NCBI RefSeq assembly: GCF_002099425.1
Contig: NW_018344068.1
Span: 540,001 to 604,000, forward strand
Reading direction: 5' to 3'
DNA: 64,000 nucleotides
Source: Phascolarctos cinereus
Taxonomy: Eukaryota > Chordata > Mammalia > Diprotodontia > Phascolarctidae
In this document: in pieces, positions 13,001-25,000 of the stretch
How positions within the stretch are numbered: position 1 is the stretch's first letter
Layout: each line of letters starts with the position of its first letter
Made by a program: the position numbers and the translations under genes
The notes under the pieces: generated by a model
Databases searched by the model: none
Told to the model about the DNA's origin: nothing
The model's input: only the letters and a program-made list of their open reading frames with translations

Positions 13001-16000
13001 TATTATCATTTCTTATGTTTTGTTATTATATACATAATAAGTTTGAGGTGCTAGTGGAGTATCTAGGTGGTTATGTCCAGCAGACAATTAGAGATCGGGT
13101 TTAGAGCTCTGGGGAGAATTTGCATGGAGGTGGTAGTTGAAGCCATGGAAGTGGATGATGTCACCATGTTAAAAAAGAGTAGAGAGAGAAGAGGGCTGAG
13201 GGCAGAGAGGCAGGAGAAGGATGGGGAACAGCAAAAGAGATCACCTGTAGTCAGAGAAGTCAAGAGAGGAAAAATTCCCCAGAAGCAGGGTGTACTGCAG
13301 AAAGAAAAGCTAGGGTGGATGAGGATTGAGAAAAAGCAATCCGGTGTTTGGCGATTAAGGCTTGCCTGTGTTATCCCAGGCAGCTGGGCAGCTCACTGGG
13401 TATAGCACTGAACCTGGGGTCAGGAAGACCTGAGTTCAAATATGACCTCAGATACTTCCTAGCTGTGTCTGGATAAGCCTCTTTCCCTCTGTCTGCCTCT
13501 GCTTCCTCATCTCTAAAATGGGGATAATAATAGCACCTACCTCCTAGAGTCGTTGCGCTGATAAAAAGAGGTCACACTTTTAAAGTGCAAACCTTGAAGT
13601 GCTATATAAATGCCAGCTGTTATTATTATTATTATTACTAGAGTATCTAGCAAAGTGCAGACATCTAGCAAAGTAAGAATCTCTTGAGTCTGCACTTATC
13701 TCTAGAGTTCTCCATGAGAATGGGCTATTTTTTTTTTTGGAAGGGAGAGGAAGACATGCCTCCATGGAGATGAGAGAATAGAAGTTCAGGAGCCACAGAT
13801 TTCCCCCTTATTATGCCAGCTTGTCAGAGGGAGGAGATGCAATATCTGTACCACACAGTTAAACACAAACCACTTACTGTCTTACGTTATCATCTTAATT
13901 CGATTTGTGATCTTGTGTAAGGCATTTTGTCTCTCTCTCTCTCTGGGCCTCAATTTCCTCATCTGTAAAAGGGAGATAATATCGGAGTGATCTGTATGGG
14001 TTCTCAGGATTGCCATGGTTATAAAATGAGGTCATGTATGTGAATGTATGTGAATCACAAAGTACTTTGTAAATGTTCGGCTGATATTCCTTGCAGGTTG
14101 CCTTGTCTCACAAATCAGAGAATGCTAATGCTGGGCATTTGTATGATTTTCCAAAGCACGTTCATTTTCATAATCTCTTTCAATGGTTACAACAGCCCTT
14201 TGAGGGAAGTTGGGCAGAGGTTGTGATCCCCATTTTACAGATGAAGAAACTGACATTCAGAGAAGTTAAATGACTTGCTAAGGACCATATGGGGCAGTGG
14301 ATAGAGTACTGGGCTTGGAATCAGGAAGATTCAACTTCTTGAGTTCAAATCCGGCCTCAGACATTTACTAGCTGTGCGACCCTGGGCAAGTCACTTAACC
14401 CTGTTTGCCTTAGTTTCTTCATCTGTAAAATGAGCTGGAGAAGGAAATGGCAAACTAATCCAGTATCTCTGCTAAGAAAAGCCCAAATGGGGTCATAACT
14501 GAAAACAATTGAATAACAGCAAGAAGAAGAAGAACCATATGGCTAAAAAGTAAACTAGGACGAGAACCCAGAACCTCTGGCTCCACTATACCGTATGGAT
14601 CCCCAGCCTTAGATGGGGAGGTTTGGCTTTGAGGTGCTACATGGACATATCCAACATGTCTTCTGATTCTTGTCTCCCCAGCACACTCTAGCATATTGTT
14701 GGACATTGTCGGTGCTCAGGAAAGACTTGCCAAGTTGAATGGAAACAATTTGAATTGAACTGAATGGGAGAACAAATGAGTGCAGAGACCTAAAAGGGTT
14801 TTGGATTTGGAACCAGGGAATTGGGTTCAAATCCCAATTCTACTATTGGCTGTATTGTTGTTCAGTCATTTCTGACTCTTCATGACCCCATTTGGGGTCT
14901 TCTCGGCAAAGACACCGGAGTGGTTTGCCATTTCCTTTTCTAGATCATTTTACAGATGAGGAAACTGAGGCAGGCAGGGTTGAGTGACTTGCCCAGGGTC
15001 ACACAGCTAGGAAGTGTCTGAGGCCAGATTTGAGCTCAGGAAGATGAGTCTTCTGATTCCCAGTCCAGTGCTTTGTGCACTACGGCGCCACCTAGCTGCC
15101 CCATTTAGCTGTGCAGCTTTAGCAAATCACTTAATTCTTTCTGGGCCTTGGTTTACCCCTCTCTAATAAAATGAAAGGACTGAACTAAATGATCTTAAAG
15201 GTCCCTTGGAATGTAGTCCATGATCCCATTAATTGAAATTCTCAGGGCCTTCCTTCTTTGGACTATTTCAAATTTGTGTAATCTATCGCTTGTTTCTACA
15301 TAGTGGTTTTTTGTTGTCTCCCTCATTAGGTGGTGAGCTCCTTGAGGGCAGGGACTGTCTTTTACCTTTCTTTATATCCCATCTCCTTTAGCATAGTACC
15401 TGGCACACAGTAGGTGCTTGATAAATTCTTATTGAGCGACTGAATAACTGGATCTTCCCTTCCCAAGCTCAAATAGTTGATAGGCTGGAGTCACAGCCCA
15501 GGCTTTCTCCACCTCAGGCCCCAGAAAACCTGCTCCCCTCCCCCTGCCCCTGGAAGGCTCTCCCCACCCAGAAGGCAAAAATGAGAAGCCAAGGCTTCAG
15601 TCTTCAGGTGGACCTAGAGACAGATCAATACCCCTAGAGTTAGGGCTGCTCATGGAGGTGCTCCAGGGCTTTTACTCTATGGGCCTCATCTACCGGTCTG
15701 TCCAGTCCGTTGCCTTTGTATCCTGGAGAGTTCCAAGGCCCCACCTCCCCAGCTTGCAGTCAGCCCCTGACACCTACTCCTGGCTGTATGCCATGGCATA
15801 ACGAGCAGCTCTCAGGGGCTTCTGAGCAAATCCTCCTCCCTCCAATTATCTTCTGTTCCTGGCGTCTCCCTCCTCCCTCTACCCAATTCCCCTGTCTCCT
15901 TAAATTGCCCTTTTCTTAAACAGGAGAATGATAATAATAATAAACAATAGCTCACACAAACATAGGACTTTGCAAAGCATTTTCTTCCTAACAACCTGCT

Positions 16001-19000
16001 CAGCAAGTAATGCAAATATTATTGTTCCTGTATTTCAGATGGGGAAACTGAAACTCAGAAAATTTAAAGGACTTACCAGGGTCATAGAACTACAAAGTGT
16101 TGGATTTGGGAGTCTAACCATGGTCTCTGACGACTAGTCTAGGAGAGGCAACATGGGGTGTTGGGGCACTGGATTTGGAATGGAGAAGACATGGGTTCAA
16201 GTCTCACCTCAGATACTTATTAGGTGTGAGACACTAGACAAGTTATTTAACTGTGCCTCAGTTTCCTCATCTGTAAAATGAGGTTGTAAAACACCACGTA
16301 AGGTTCTCAATTTTTCAAACTGAGCTAATGAACTTCTGGCAAGATTTTGTCTTGGGCCAAGACTTGAATAAGTTCTATTTTGACACAATGAAGCACTCAT
16401 GGTCTTTTAAGATCTAGCAGTTGCGTTACTTAAGCATCAGCTCAAAAATACATCATGAGCGTGGGCTCCTCACAGTCTCCCATTGCCTGTAAAGATGCTC
16501 TCAGTAACCATATGTGGAGGCAGCCAAATGGAGCCACTGATTCATTCCATCAGTCTAAAGTAGGGGTGCGGAACCTGCAGCCTTGAGGCCCTCTAGGCTC
16601 TCAAGTGCAGCCCTTTGACTGAATCTGAACTTCACAGAACAAATCCTTTTATTAAGGATTGAACTCTAAGGATTTCGTGAGAGACAGCTCTTTGTGTCTA
16701 CAAGCCCCACAGAGAGGCCATTCTCCTACAGCAGGTGACCAACCACCCGGCCAAGGGCCCGTGCTTATGCCCCGGCTCATACACCTGGTGGGCAGAGGGG
16801 CCCAGAGTGGTCCTTATCAGCCAAGGCCAGCTGCTGTGCTCAAGTCAACTGTCAGCCTGTTGCAGCCTTGAACCAGAGTCAGCACTAAACAGGGCATTTC
16901 TCAGGGCTCTCTGCAGAGTGAGCTTTTGCTGCCTCCACTACCACCCGCAGCCAGAAATGCACACAAACCCATTCCCGAGCTCTGACCCACCCAGAATATC
17001 TGGGGAGTTAGAGCCTTCAGCAGAGTTGAGGCCCAGCCAAAGCCAAGCCCTCTTAGAAATCAGGTCGGGAAACATGAAGAGATGAGAGTGAATCATAGTT
17101 CTAACAAGAATGCTCCCTTCTGCAACTTGTGGGCAGTACCAACAGCTACAGTTTCAGGGGCAGCTAGGTGGCACAGTGGATAGAGGACCAGCCTTGAAGT
17201 CAGGAAGACCTGAGTTCAAATCTGGCCTCGGACCAAACACTTGACACTTACTAGCTGTGTGACCCTGGGCAAGTCACTTAACCCCAATTGCCAAGAAAAG
17301 AAAAGAAAAGAAAAGAAAAGAAAAGAAAAGAAAAGAAAAGAAAAGAAAAGAAAAGAAAAGAAAAGAAAAGAAAAGAAAAGAAAAGAAAAGAAAAGAAAAG
17401 AAAAGAAAAGGAACAAGGAGAAAAAAGGACAAGGAAAGGGAAAAAGTGCAGTGAGAACAGCTACAGTTTCTTGTAGGTACTGGCTGAGAACATAGCAACT
17501 AGCAGCCCCACATGGAGAACCAAAGAACTTGGTTGGGTGAGGGTCCAGTGGTTGTTACACATGGCAGTGTAAACTGATAAACTGACCTCTGTGGCTTGTG
17601 GTCTAGGGGAAAGAGCATGGGATTTGGAGTCAGAGACCATAGGTTTGAACTGTGGCTATGCTCTCCTGCTAACTATGGGGCCTTGAGCAAGTCACCCCAC
17701 TCTCTGTGCCTCAGTTCGTCTCCCTGTAAAATGAGAGGATTGGGCTAAATGATCCCAGCTCCAAATTTTAAAATCCCAACTCTGTAGAAACAGGATCTAG
17801 AGAGGGTAGTGAAGAGTGAATCTGAAGTAAGGAGACCTGAGTGGTTTACCCATGATTCCAAAAGGCTGATGATAAAGCATGCTACCCACCTTTTTCTTTT
17901 TTGGCTAGGCAATTGTGGTTAAGTGACTTACCCAGGGTCACACAGCTAGTAAGTGTTATGTGTCTGAGGCTGGATTTGAACTCAGGTCCTCCTGAATCCA
18001 GGGCTGGTACTCTATCTACTGTACCACCTACCTACCCCCGCTACTCACCTCTTGACAGAGAAGTGATGAACTCAAGATACAGGAGGAAACACATTTTGGG
18101 ACATAGCCAATGCAGGAATGTGTTTGGCTTGACTATGCCTGTTTGCTGCTGCTGTTCAGTTGTCTTAGTCATGCACAACTCTTCATGACCCCATTTGGGG
18201 TTTCCTTGGCAGAGACATTGCAGTGGTTTGCCATTTCCTTCTCCAGCTCATTTGACAGATGAGGAAACTGAGGCAAACAGGGTTAAGTGACTTGCCCAGG
18301 GTCACACAGCTTGTAAGTGTCTGAGGGCCAGATTTGCACTCAGATCTTCCCTGACTCCAGGCCCAGCACTCTATCCACTGTGCCACCTAGCTGCCCATGT
18401 TTGTTCCAAGAGTTTATTTTTTTTCAAGGTGGGGAGGGGATATGGAAGGGAGAGAAAATACATGCTTGTTAATTTGAAAAAAAAAATTGAATTTTAAAAA
18501 AGATCTGAGTGTAAGTTCTGGCTCTGATACTACCTACAGGTTGACTGGTTGATTGGATCACCTCAGGCAAGTCCTTTCGCGGTCATGAGCCCCAGTTTGT
18601 TCATCTCTAACATGGGTAAGGGGGGACAGGAGGTGGACTAAGTAATGTCGAGGCTACCTTCTAGCTCTAACACCGCCACTCCTACTTTCCTAGTTTCAGT
18701 TCCCTTCTCCAAAAAATGGGGATGGTGCTTTTATCATCAAGCCCGTAGGATTACGGTGAGGTTCCCCCAACTGCTAGCTAATGACCTCTCAGATGATCTG
18801 CCATCCATCTATTTAGCTCATCTGCACCTAGTAGGTTTACGTGTTGTCTCCTCCATTAGAACGTGAGCTCCTTGAAGGCAGAGACTGTTTTGGCCTTCAT
18901 TGTATACCCCAGTGCTTAGCACAGGCGCTTAATAAATGTTTGTTGCCTGACAAAATAATGTGTAAACCATTAAAAAGTGCTGGTGTTATTATTATTCTGG

Positions 19001-22000
19001 GTATGAGCCTTGTGCTTCTGGCTATTTTAGTCCAGCCTGCCATAAGGAATGATGCCTGTGCATCCCTTGGTTTTGATGAAAGAGCAAGCCTGGCAGTGCC
19101 CTGAGGCCAGACCATAAACACTGAGAAGCAGCTGGGTATAGTGGAAAGGACATTATTCTCAGTCAAGATCTCAGTCCTGAGATTTGATTTGGCACAGCTC
19201 AAGATCAGAGCACTGGACCTGGATTCCACAACCAGCCTCTAATAAGGACTAGCTGGGAGACTCTGGGCAAGTCCCTTAATCTCTGCCTGAGTCACTCTCC
19301 TCATCTGTAAAATGAGGGTGATAACAGCACCTACCTCCCAGGTTTGCTGTGAGGATGAGATATTTGTAAAGCATTTTGCAATGTAAAAGCATCATTAAAA
19401 TGCTAGCTGTGTGACCTTGGACAAGTCACTTAAAATCTGTGGATCTCACTCTGTAAAATTCTAAGTCCTATGACTTTATTGTAAACAGGGGGACACCCCC
19501 TTCCCTAATCTGCTGAGCCAGAGCCTGTGTGTACTATCCCCATGGAGCCAGAGTGCACATGCCCACCATGCAAAGCGCCCCAGGCCATCAGAGCAGGGGG
19601 TTCCCTGATCGCCCTGTGTACACTTAGATGAGACCACCTTCCAGTAAGGTGGCCCAGGCTGTGGCCTTCCCGGGAGAGATGGACAGGTAAGGTGTGGGGG
19701 GGGGAAGGGGTGTTGTTGATCTGTCCTCCATGAACACAAAGCTGACTTCCATAATCACCAAACTTTTGCTGAGGATTTACACGTATGCTGGACACTAATT
19801 TGCCATGTTCAAGATGCTGAAAATTGGTAAAAACAAAAGGAAGTGAATGGCTTTGGGTACCTTGCTATAACTGTCTCTGAACAGAATACCCAGATCTGTC
19901 CTACTTGTGGTCCTAGAAGTTTCCTAACTTGAAACTCTAAGGCATCAGTACAAGGGAGGAGAAACCATACAACCTTATAGTTGAGATCACCCCATTTTAC
20001 AGATCGGAAAATTGGCGCTCTGAGGGAAGTGACTTGCCCAAGGTAAAGTCAGTGGCAAGGCTTGGAAAGTAATCTAGCTCTTCCTAGTGTCCATCAAGGC
20101 AAGGGTCACGTGCCATCCTAGACAAGAAGACTTTCCTGTTCTCATTAATCCTCAGCAAGTTTTCATGTATACACTTACCTGTTTACATGTTATATCCTTC
20201 TCCCTCCATTAGAATGTAAGCTCCTGGAAGGAAGGGACTGTTTTTCTATTTTGTCTTTCTATGCACAGCACCTAGCACAACACCTTCCATACAGTAGGTA
20301 CTTAATAAGTGCATGTTGAAAGACAGTTCCAAAGGACTTATGATAAAAAATGCTATCCACCTCCAGAGAAAGAATATGAATACAAATTGAAAGAATCATA
20401 CTTTTTTTACTTTTTTTCTGGGTTTTTTTGGGGGGATTCTATATTCTCTTTTGCAAAATGGCTAATATGGAAATATGTTTTGTGTAACTATACATGTATT
20501 ATCTATATCAAAGTGCTTGCCTTCTCAAGGAGGGAGAAGGGAGAAGAGGGAAGGAGGGAATTTTGAACTCAAAAATTATTTTTTTTAAATGTTAAGAGGG
20601 CAGCTAGGTGGCTCAGTGAGTAGAGCACAAGTCCTAGAGTCAGGAGGACCTGAGTTCAAATCTAGACTCTGACACTTACTAGCTGTGTGACCCTGGGCAA
20701 GTCACTTAACCCTGATTACCTCACCACCAAAAAATGTTAAAAATTGTTTTTACATGCAATTGAGAAAAAATAAAATAAAACCATTCTAGTCTATTCTTTT
20801 TTATTTTTATTTAGGCAATTGGGGTTAAGTGACTTGCCCAGAGTCACACAGTTAGTGAGTGTTATATACCTGAGGTCGCATTTGAACTCAGGTCCTCCTG
20901 ACTTCGGGGCCGGTGCTCTATCCACTGCGCCACCTAGCTGCCCCCCAAATAAAAACATTCTTAAAAAAATAAGTTCTTGGATTCTGAAACTTGGATTCTG
21001 ACTCTGTCTCTTTCACCAACATGACCATGCCCCTACCCCTACAGCCAGGGAAAGCTGGGGAGCTTAGGCACAAGGACTTTGTCCCTCTCTGAGTGGGTGA
21101 AAGGAGTTCTATTCTTCTCTGGTGAATGCAGGACCTGCACCAGGAAGTTTATGAGAAAACAGAAGCTCTCCCTGTTCCCACTGGTTAGAAGGGAGACTCA
21201 GCAGCTCTCCCAGAGAGCTGGAAGCCTCCCAGGACAGCAATAGCAGCTCACCTACCTAGAGAGCTGGGAGACTGGAACTGCAGGACTGGACTCCACTCAC
21301 TCCATTGGCTCCTATAGCTGAAAACGTCTTCCTCATCACCCAGGGGTTCACCTACTTCCTGCGAGCCTAGGCGACAGCGCAGCTGGGCCTCATAGGTCAA
21401 GCCAGGACCAAACTCGAAGCTTTCAATGGTGGCCGAGGTTACCCCCGCAATGTGATCTTTATGTCTTGCCCGCTGTGGGGGATTCATATACATGTCAACA
21501 GGCAGATCTGAAGCTCAAGGCAGAAAGCCTGGATCCTGGGCCTCCACAAGCCCCCATAACCCCCCCCAGGCCCAGTCTGTATGGAATGTGAGTATCTCCC
21601 AGACCATTCCTGCCTTATAGCAATCATAGTCTTGGCCTCCTGGGCCTTTGTGTCAGGATGTCTGTCTTGGGTCAGCAGCCTTTAGACAGCAGGGGGCTGG
21701 GGCCATGCCCACTTCTCTGCGTCAGGTACCATGCAGTTTGGGTGCTGAAGAAAGGCTTAGGGGGAAGGAAGAGTGGGAATGAGGATGCTGATATTAGGGT
21801 TGGTCTAGCAGGCTAGAGAGGCTAGGAAAGACTGCTTATGTCAGAGACACCCCCACCCAAAAGGCTCCCCAAGCTGGGGAAATTGGGGGATGCTGACACG
21901 TCTAGGTCAGCATCCTTACCTCCCAGGCTTCCCCAGGCTGCCTCAAGGCCAGTTCATAGCTGAGGGACCTGTACAGCTCTTCGATTGGAGGGTTCCAGGA

Positions 22001-25000
22001 AATGATGCAGCCTCTAGAGCTGACATTGCTCTGCAGGTTGGAGGGAGGATCGAGCTTGACTGGAACAGAAAGAACCCAGCTGAATCTGGGCCTGGGATCT
22101 GAAGGCTGCCTGTGGCCGCGTCTGACTATTTGGTTGGGAAGGGGAAACTGAGCAGGGGTAGGCAGGCCCTTTTCAGATAAGGAGTATGTCCCCCATCCAG
22201 TCCCACCTTCCAAAAGCCCTGCAGGGACAGAGGGTGCCAGATAGGAGACTGGGATCAAAGAGTCGGCAAGTAGGGAAGGAACTGAGCAGGAAAATGCTGG
22301 TCAGTGCCCTTTGTGCAGATTTTAAGGAAAGGAGGCTCTAAGGCTTCCATTGGTGATGTGATCCCTTCATTGTAGAAGTTTTTGATTTTCCTATATCTAA
22401 CTGAAATCCTTCCTGTTGCCGATCATACTGATTCTCTCTTGTCCGATCCCTCCGTGGACACTGAAGTAGTGGCTCCTGGTCATCCAGCAGAGCCACCTCC
22501 ATAACGGAAGGGCCTAGAAGAGGGTCATGCTCCCTCATTCCGCTGACAAGTTGTTAATCACTTCCCACCATTCCCAAGGTACATACAACTGTGTCTGCTC
22601 TAGACTCTAAAACTTGAGCTCCTGTCTGATTCTGAACAGAGACCCTAGACTTGCTCCTAACTCTAAGTCTTTCTTTGCAAAATGAAGCAGGACAGGTAGA
22701 GACACTGGGTGATAAGAAAGCCCCCTGGCATCTTCCTAAACTCAAAGGATGTGAACATAAAGCATCAAGGCTAAGAGGCTGTAATGTGGCTCTTTCAAGG
22801 AGCATAAGCCCATCTTCCTTGGATCTAGCCACCCACTGACATGTTGGACATATCAGTGCTTTGTGTTTCTTTGGGATTGGGTTTGGTTTTTTGTTTGTTT
22901 GAGACCAGGTCTTCTTATCTCAGCCAAGCACAGTTGCTGCTTATGGCCTGATCCCAGAGCTGATAATTATGGAAGCTTTAACCTGCTCTATTTTTCCATT
23001 CTGGGCTGGTTCATATTTCCTCAGACAATCTGGCCATCCACTTCTAGGGATTTACCTTTTTTTTTTTTTTTGGCTAGGCAATGGGATTAAGTGACTTGCC
23101 CAAAGCCACACAGATACTAAGTGTTATGTGTCTGAGGTCAGATTTGAACTTAGGACCTCCTGATTCCAGGGTTGGTGCTCTACCCATTGCGCCACCTAGC
23201 TGCCCCTGGGATTTACCTTTTTAAAGCTGGATTTAGTGTCAACATCCAATCAACTTTAGCCCTACTCTCAGAACTCCCAAACTCGGGCTATCTACAGCCT
23301 CAGCCTCCCCCAGTAATGTGCTACCACACTCAGCAACTAACACATCACTGTTCCTGAAGGCTAGAAAATTTCCTTGCCTGGAATACCCAGTACTCCTACT
23401 CCTATCCTTCTGATCCTGGGGTAAGATAGCACTCACTGTTCTGCCTGGGCAGATAGTTGGGGTCCAACAGATACACCAGGTCCACTCCAGATATGCTGCC
23501 ATGGAAACTGATGGTGAACTCATCAAATACTGTCAGTATTCTGTTTAGTGGGAGTTCTAGTGCAGGTACCCATCTGGAGGATGCAGCTGTAGTTTTCATG
23601 TGGTTCCAAGTTGCTACATAGCACAAGCATGGAAGGAGTGGGCTAGTTAGATGTAAGAGGGATATTACCTCAACAGAATTACAGATGTCCCTGGATTCTT
23701 CATCTTTGATTCTAGGATGTAGGCCTTTCCCTTACAACCCCTCCTCTCTACCTCCACCAAACCTATGAGTCCCCAAGGTCTACTTCTTCCAAAAAATGTT
23801 CCCTGATACTCCAGCCTATGCTGATCTCCTCTTCTGACCTTCAATTAAAAGGGATATAAAAAATAAATGAGACATGGTTCCTGCCCTCAAGAAGATTAAA
23901 GTCTTAAAGGAGAGGGAAATGTGACATGGATGTGAATAACTATAATACAAGTTACCATATGATAAGGGTCATAAAAGAGGGACAAGAAAAAGTGCTGTGA
24001 GAATGCAGGAGATGGAGAGATCAATGAATTGATTTAGAAGGGTGCTTAGATACAATCCAGTACAACTCCATCTTGCAAATGAGAAAATTGAGGCCTAGAA
24101 GAAGTGACCTGTCCAAGGTCATGCAGGTAGGAAATAGTAGAGCCAGAATTCAAACCCTTCTCCTTTGATAACACTCCACTGCCTGGAGAAAGTAGCATTA
24201 GAGCTGGGCTTTACATATATACATATATGCATATATACGTACACAAATACACACCCAGAAATCATGACCTAGCACGAAGCATGTAGTAGGTGCTCAGTAA
24301 AGACTTGCTGATTCGCTGGCTGGTAACATTTACTAACCAAGCCAAGTTAGCCAAGTTAGGAGCTGTCCTTAATGGCCCTGGATCTGTCCTAGGATCCTAG
24401 GAGGGAGAAAGTATCCTCCCCTTCTAAATGCTCCCTAAAACCGGTGCCCAGGCCAATAAGTCAATATTCCCCAAGGTCAAGGCTAGAACTCTCCCCCCTT
24501 CTATGGGCCTGGTTAGGCCTTACCTGGTGAAGAGGAGCTGATGGACTCTGTCTTGTCTTGGCAGGGTGATAGTCCAACTACAATGGATTGTAGTTATGTA
24601 ATTATTGAGGCAGGTCAAGGCTCCAGGTTGCTGAGCTGCAGTAGAGAGGGAGCAGAAAGAGTATTTGGTCTTTACCTGGTGTCTTAGTCTCTCTGACACT
24701 CCTTCATTGGCCTCCAGGGGTAGGAGAGGGTCCTATTTGCCTGAGATTCAGTTCTGAGATAGGAGCCCTGGGGAGCTATATGATGGGGAAGAAATTCCTC
24801 CCTCCACCCTCAAAGCCTGAAGAGTACCAGGCAACCAAGGGCTCAATCCAGTTAGAGCCAGGCCATGGAGGAAGGATTCTAGAAAATGCCACAGTTTCCT
24901 GTGGAATGGAGGATGGGATAAAAGGAAGATGGGAGGAAGGGCTCTAAGGGGTAACCTTTAGCTTCCAGAGGCAGCAGCACCTGAGTGCAAATTAGATCAC

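Larger units (their letters stand above)
17876..18500 (+). mobile_element. LINE 3' end holding two SINEs
   Basis: Pieces GCATGCTACCCACC, ACAGAGAAGTGATGAACTCA and GGAGAGAAAATACATGCTTG match the LINE 3' end also seen at 32.3-32.5 kb. Two minus-strand SINEs interrupt it. Confidence 0.7.

Noticed and set aside
13385-13460. tRNA gene candidates in GGTTCAAATC-type sequences
   Set aside because: These are the B boxes of tRNA-derived SINEs and MIRs. None folds into a full cloverleaf followed by a Pol III terminator by eye.
16735-17085. 116-codon ORF in IL9R intron 5
   Set aside because: No family resemblance, and no acceptor or donor in a fitting phase.
17216-17498. ORFs encoding Lys-Glu or Phe-Leu repeat proteins
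   Set aside because: They are only the AAAAG microsatellite read in several frames on both strands.
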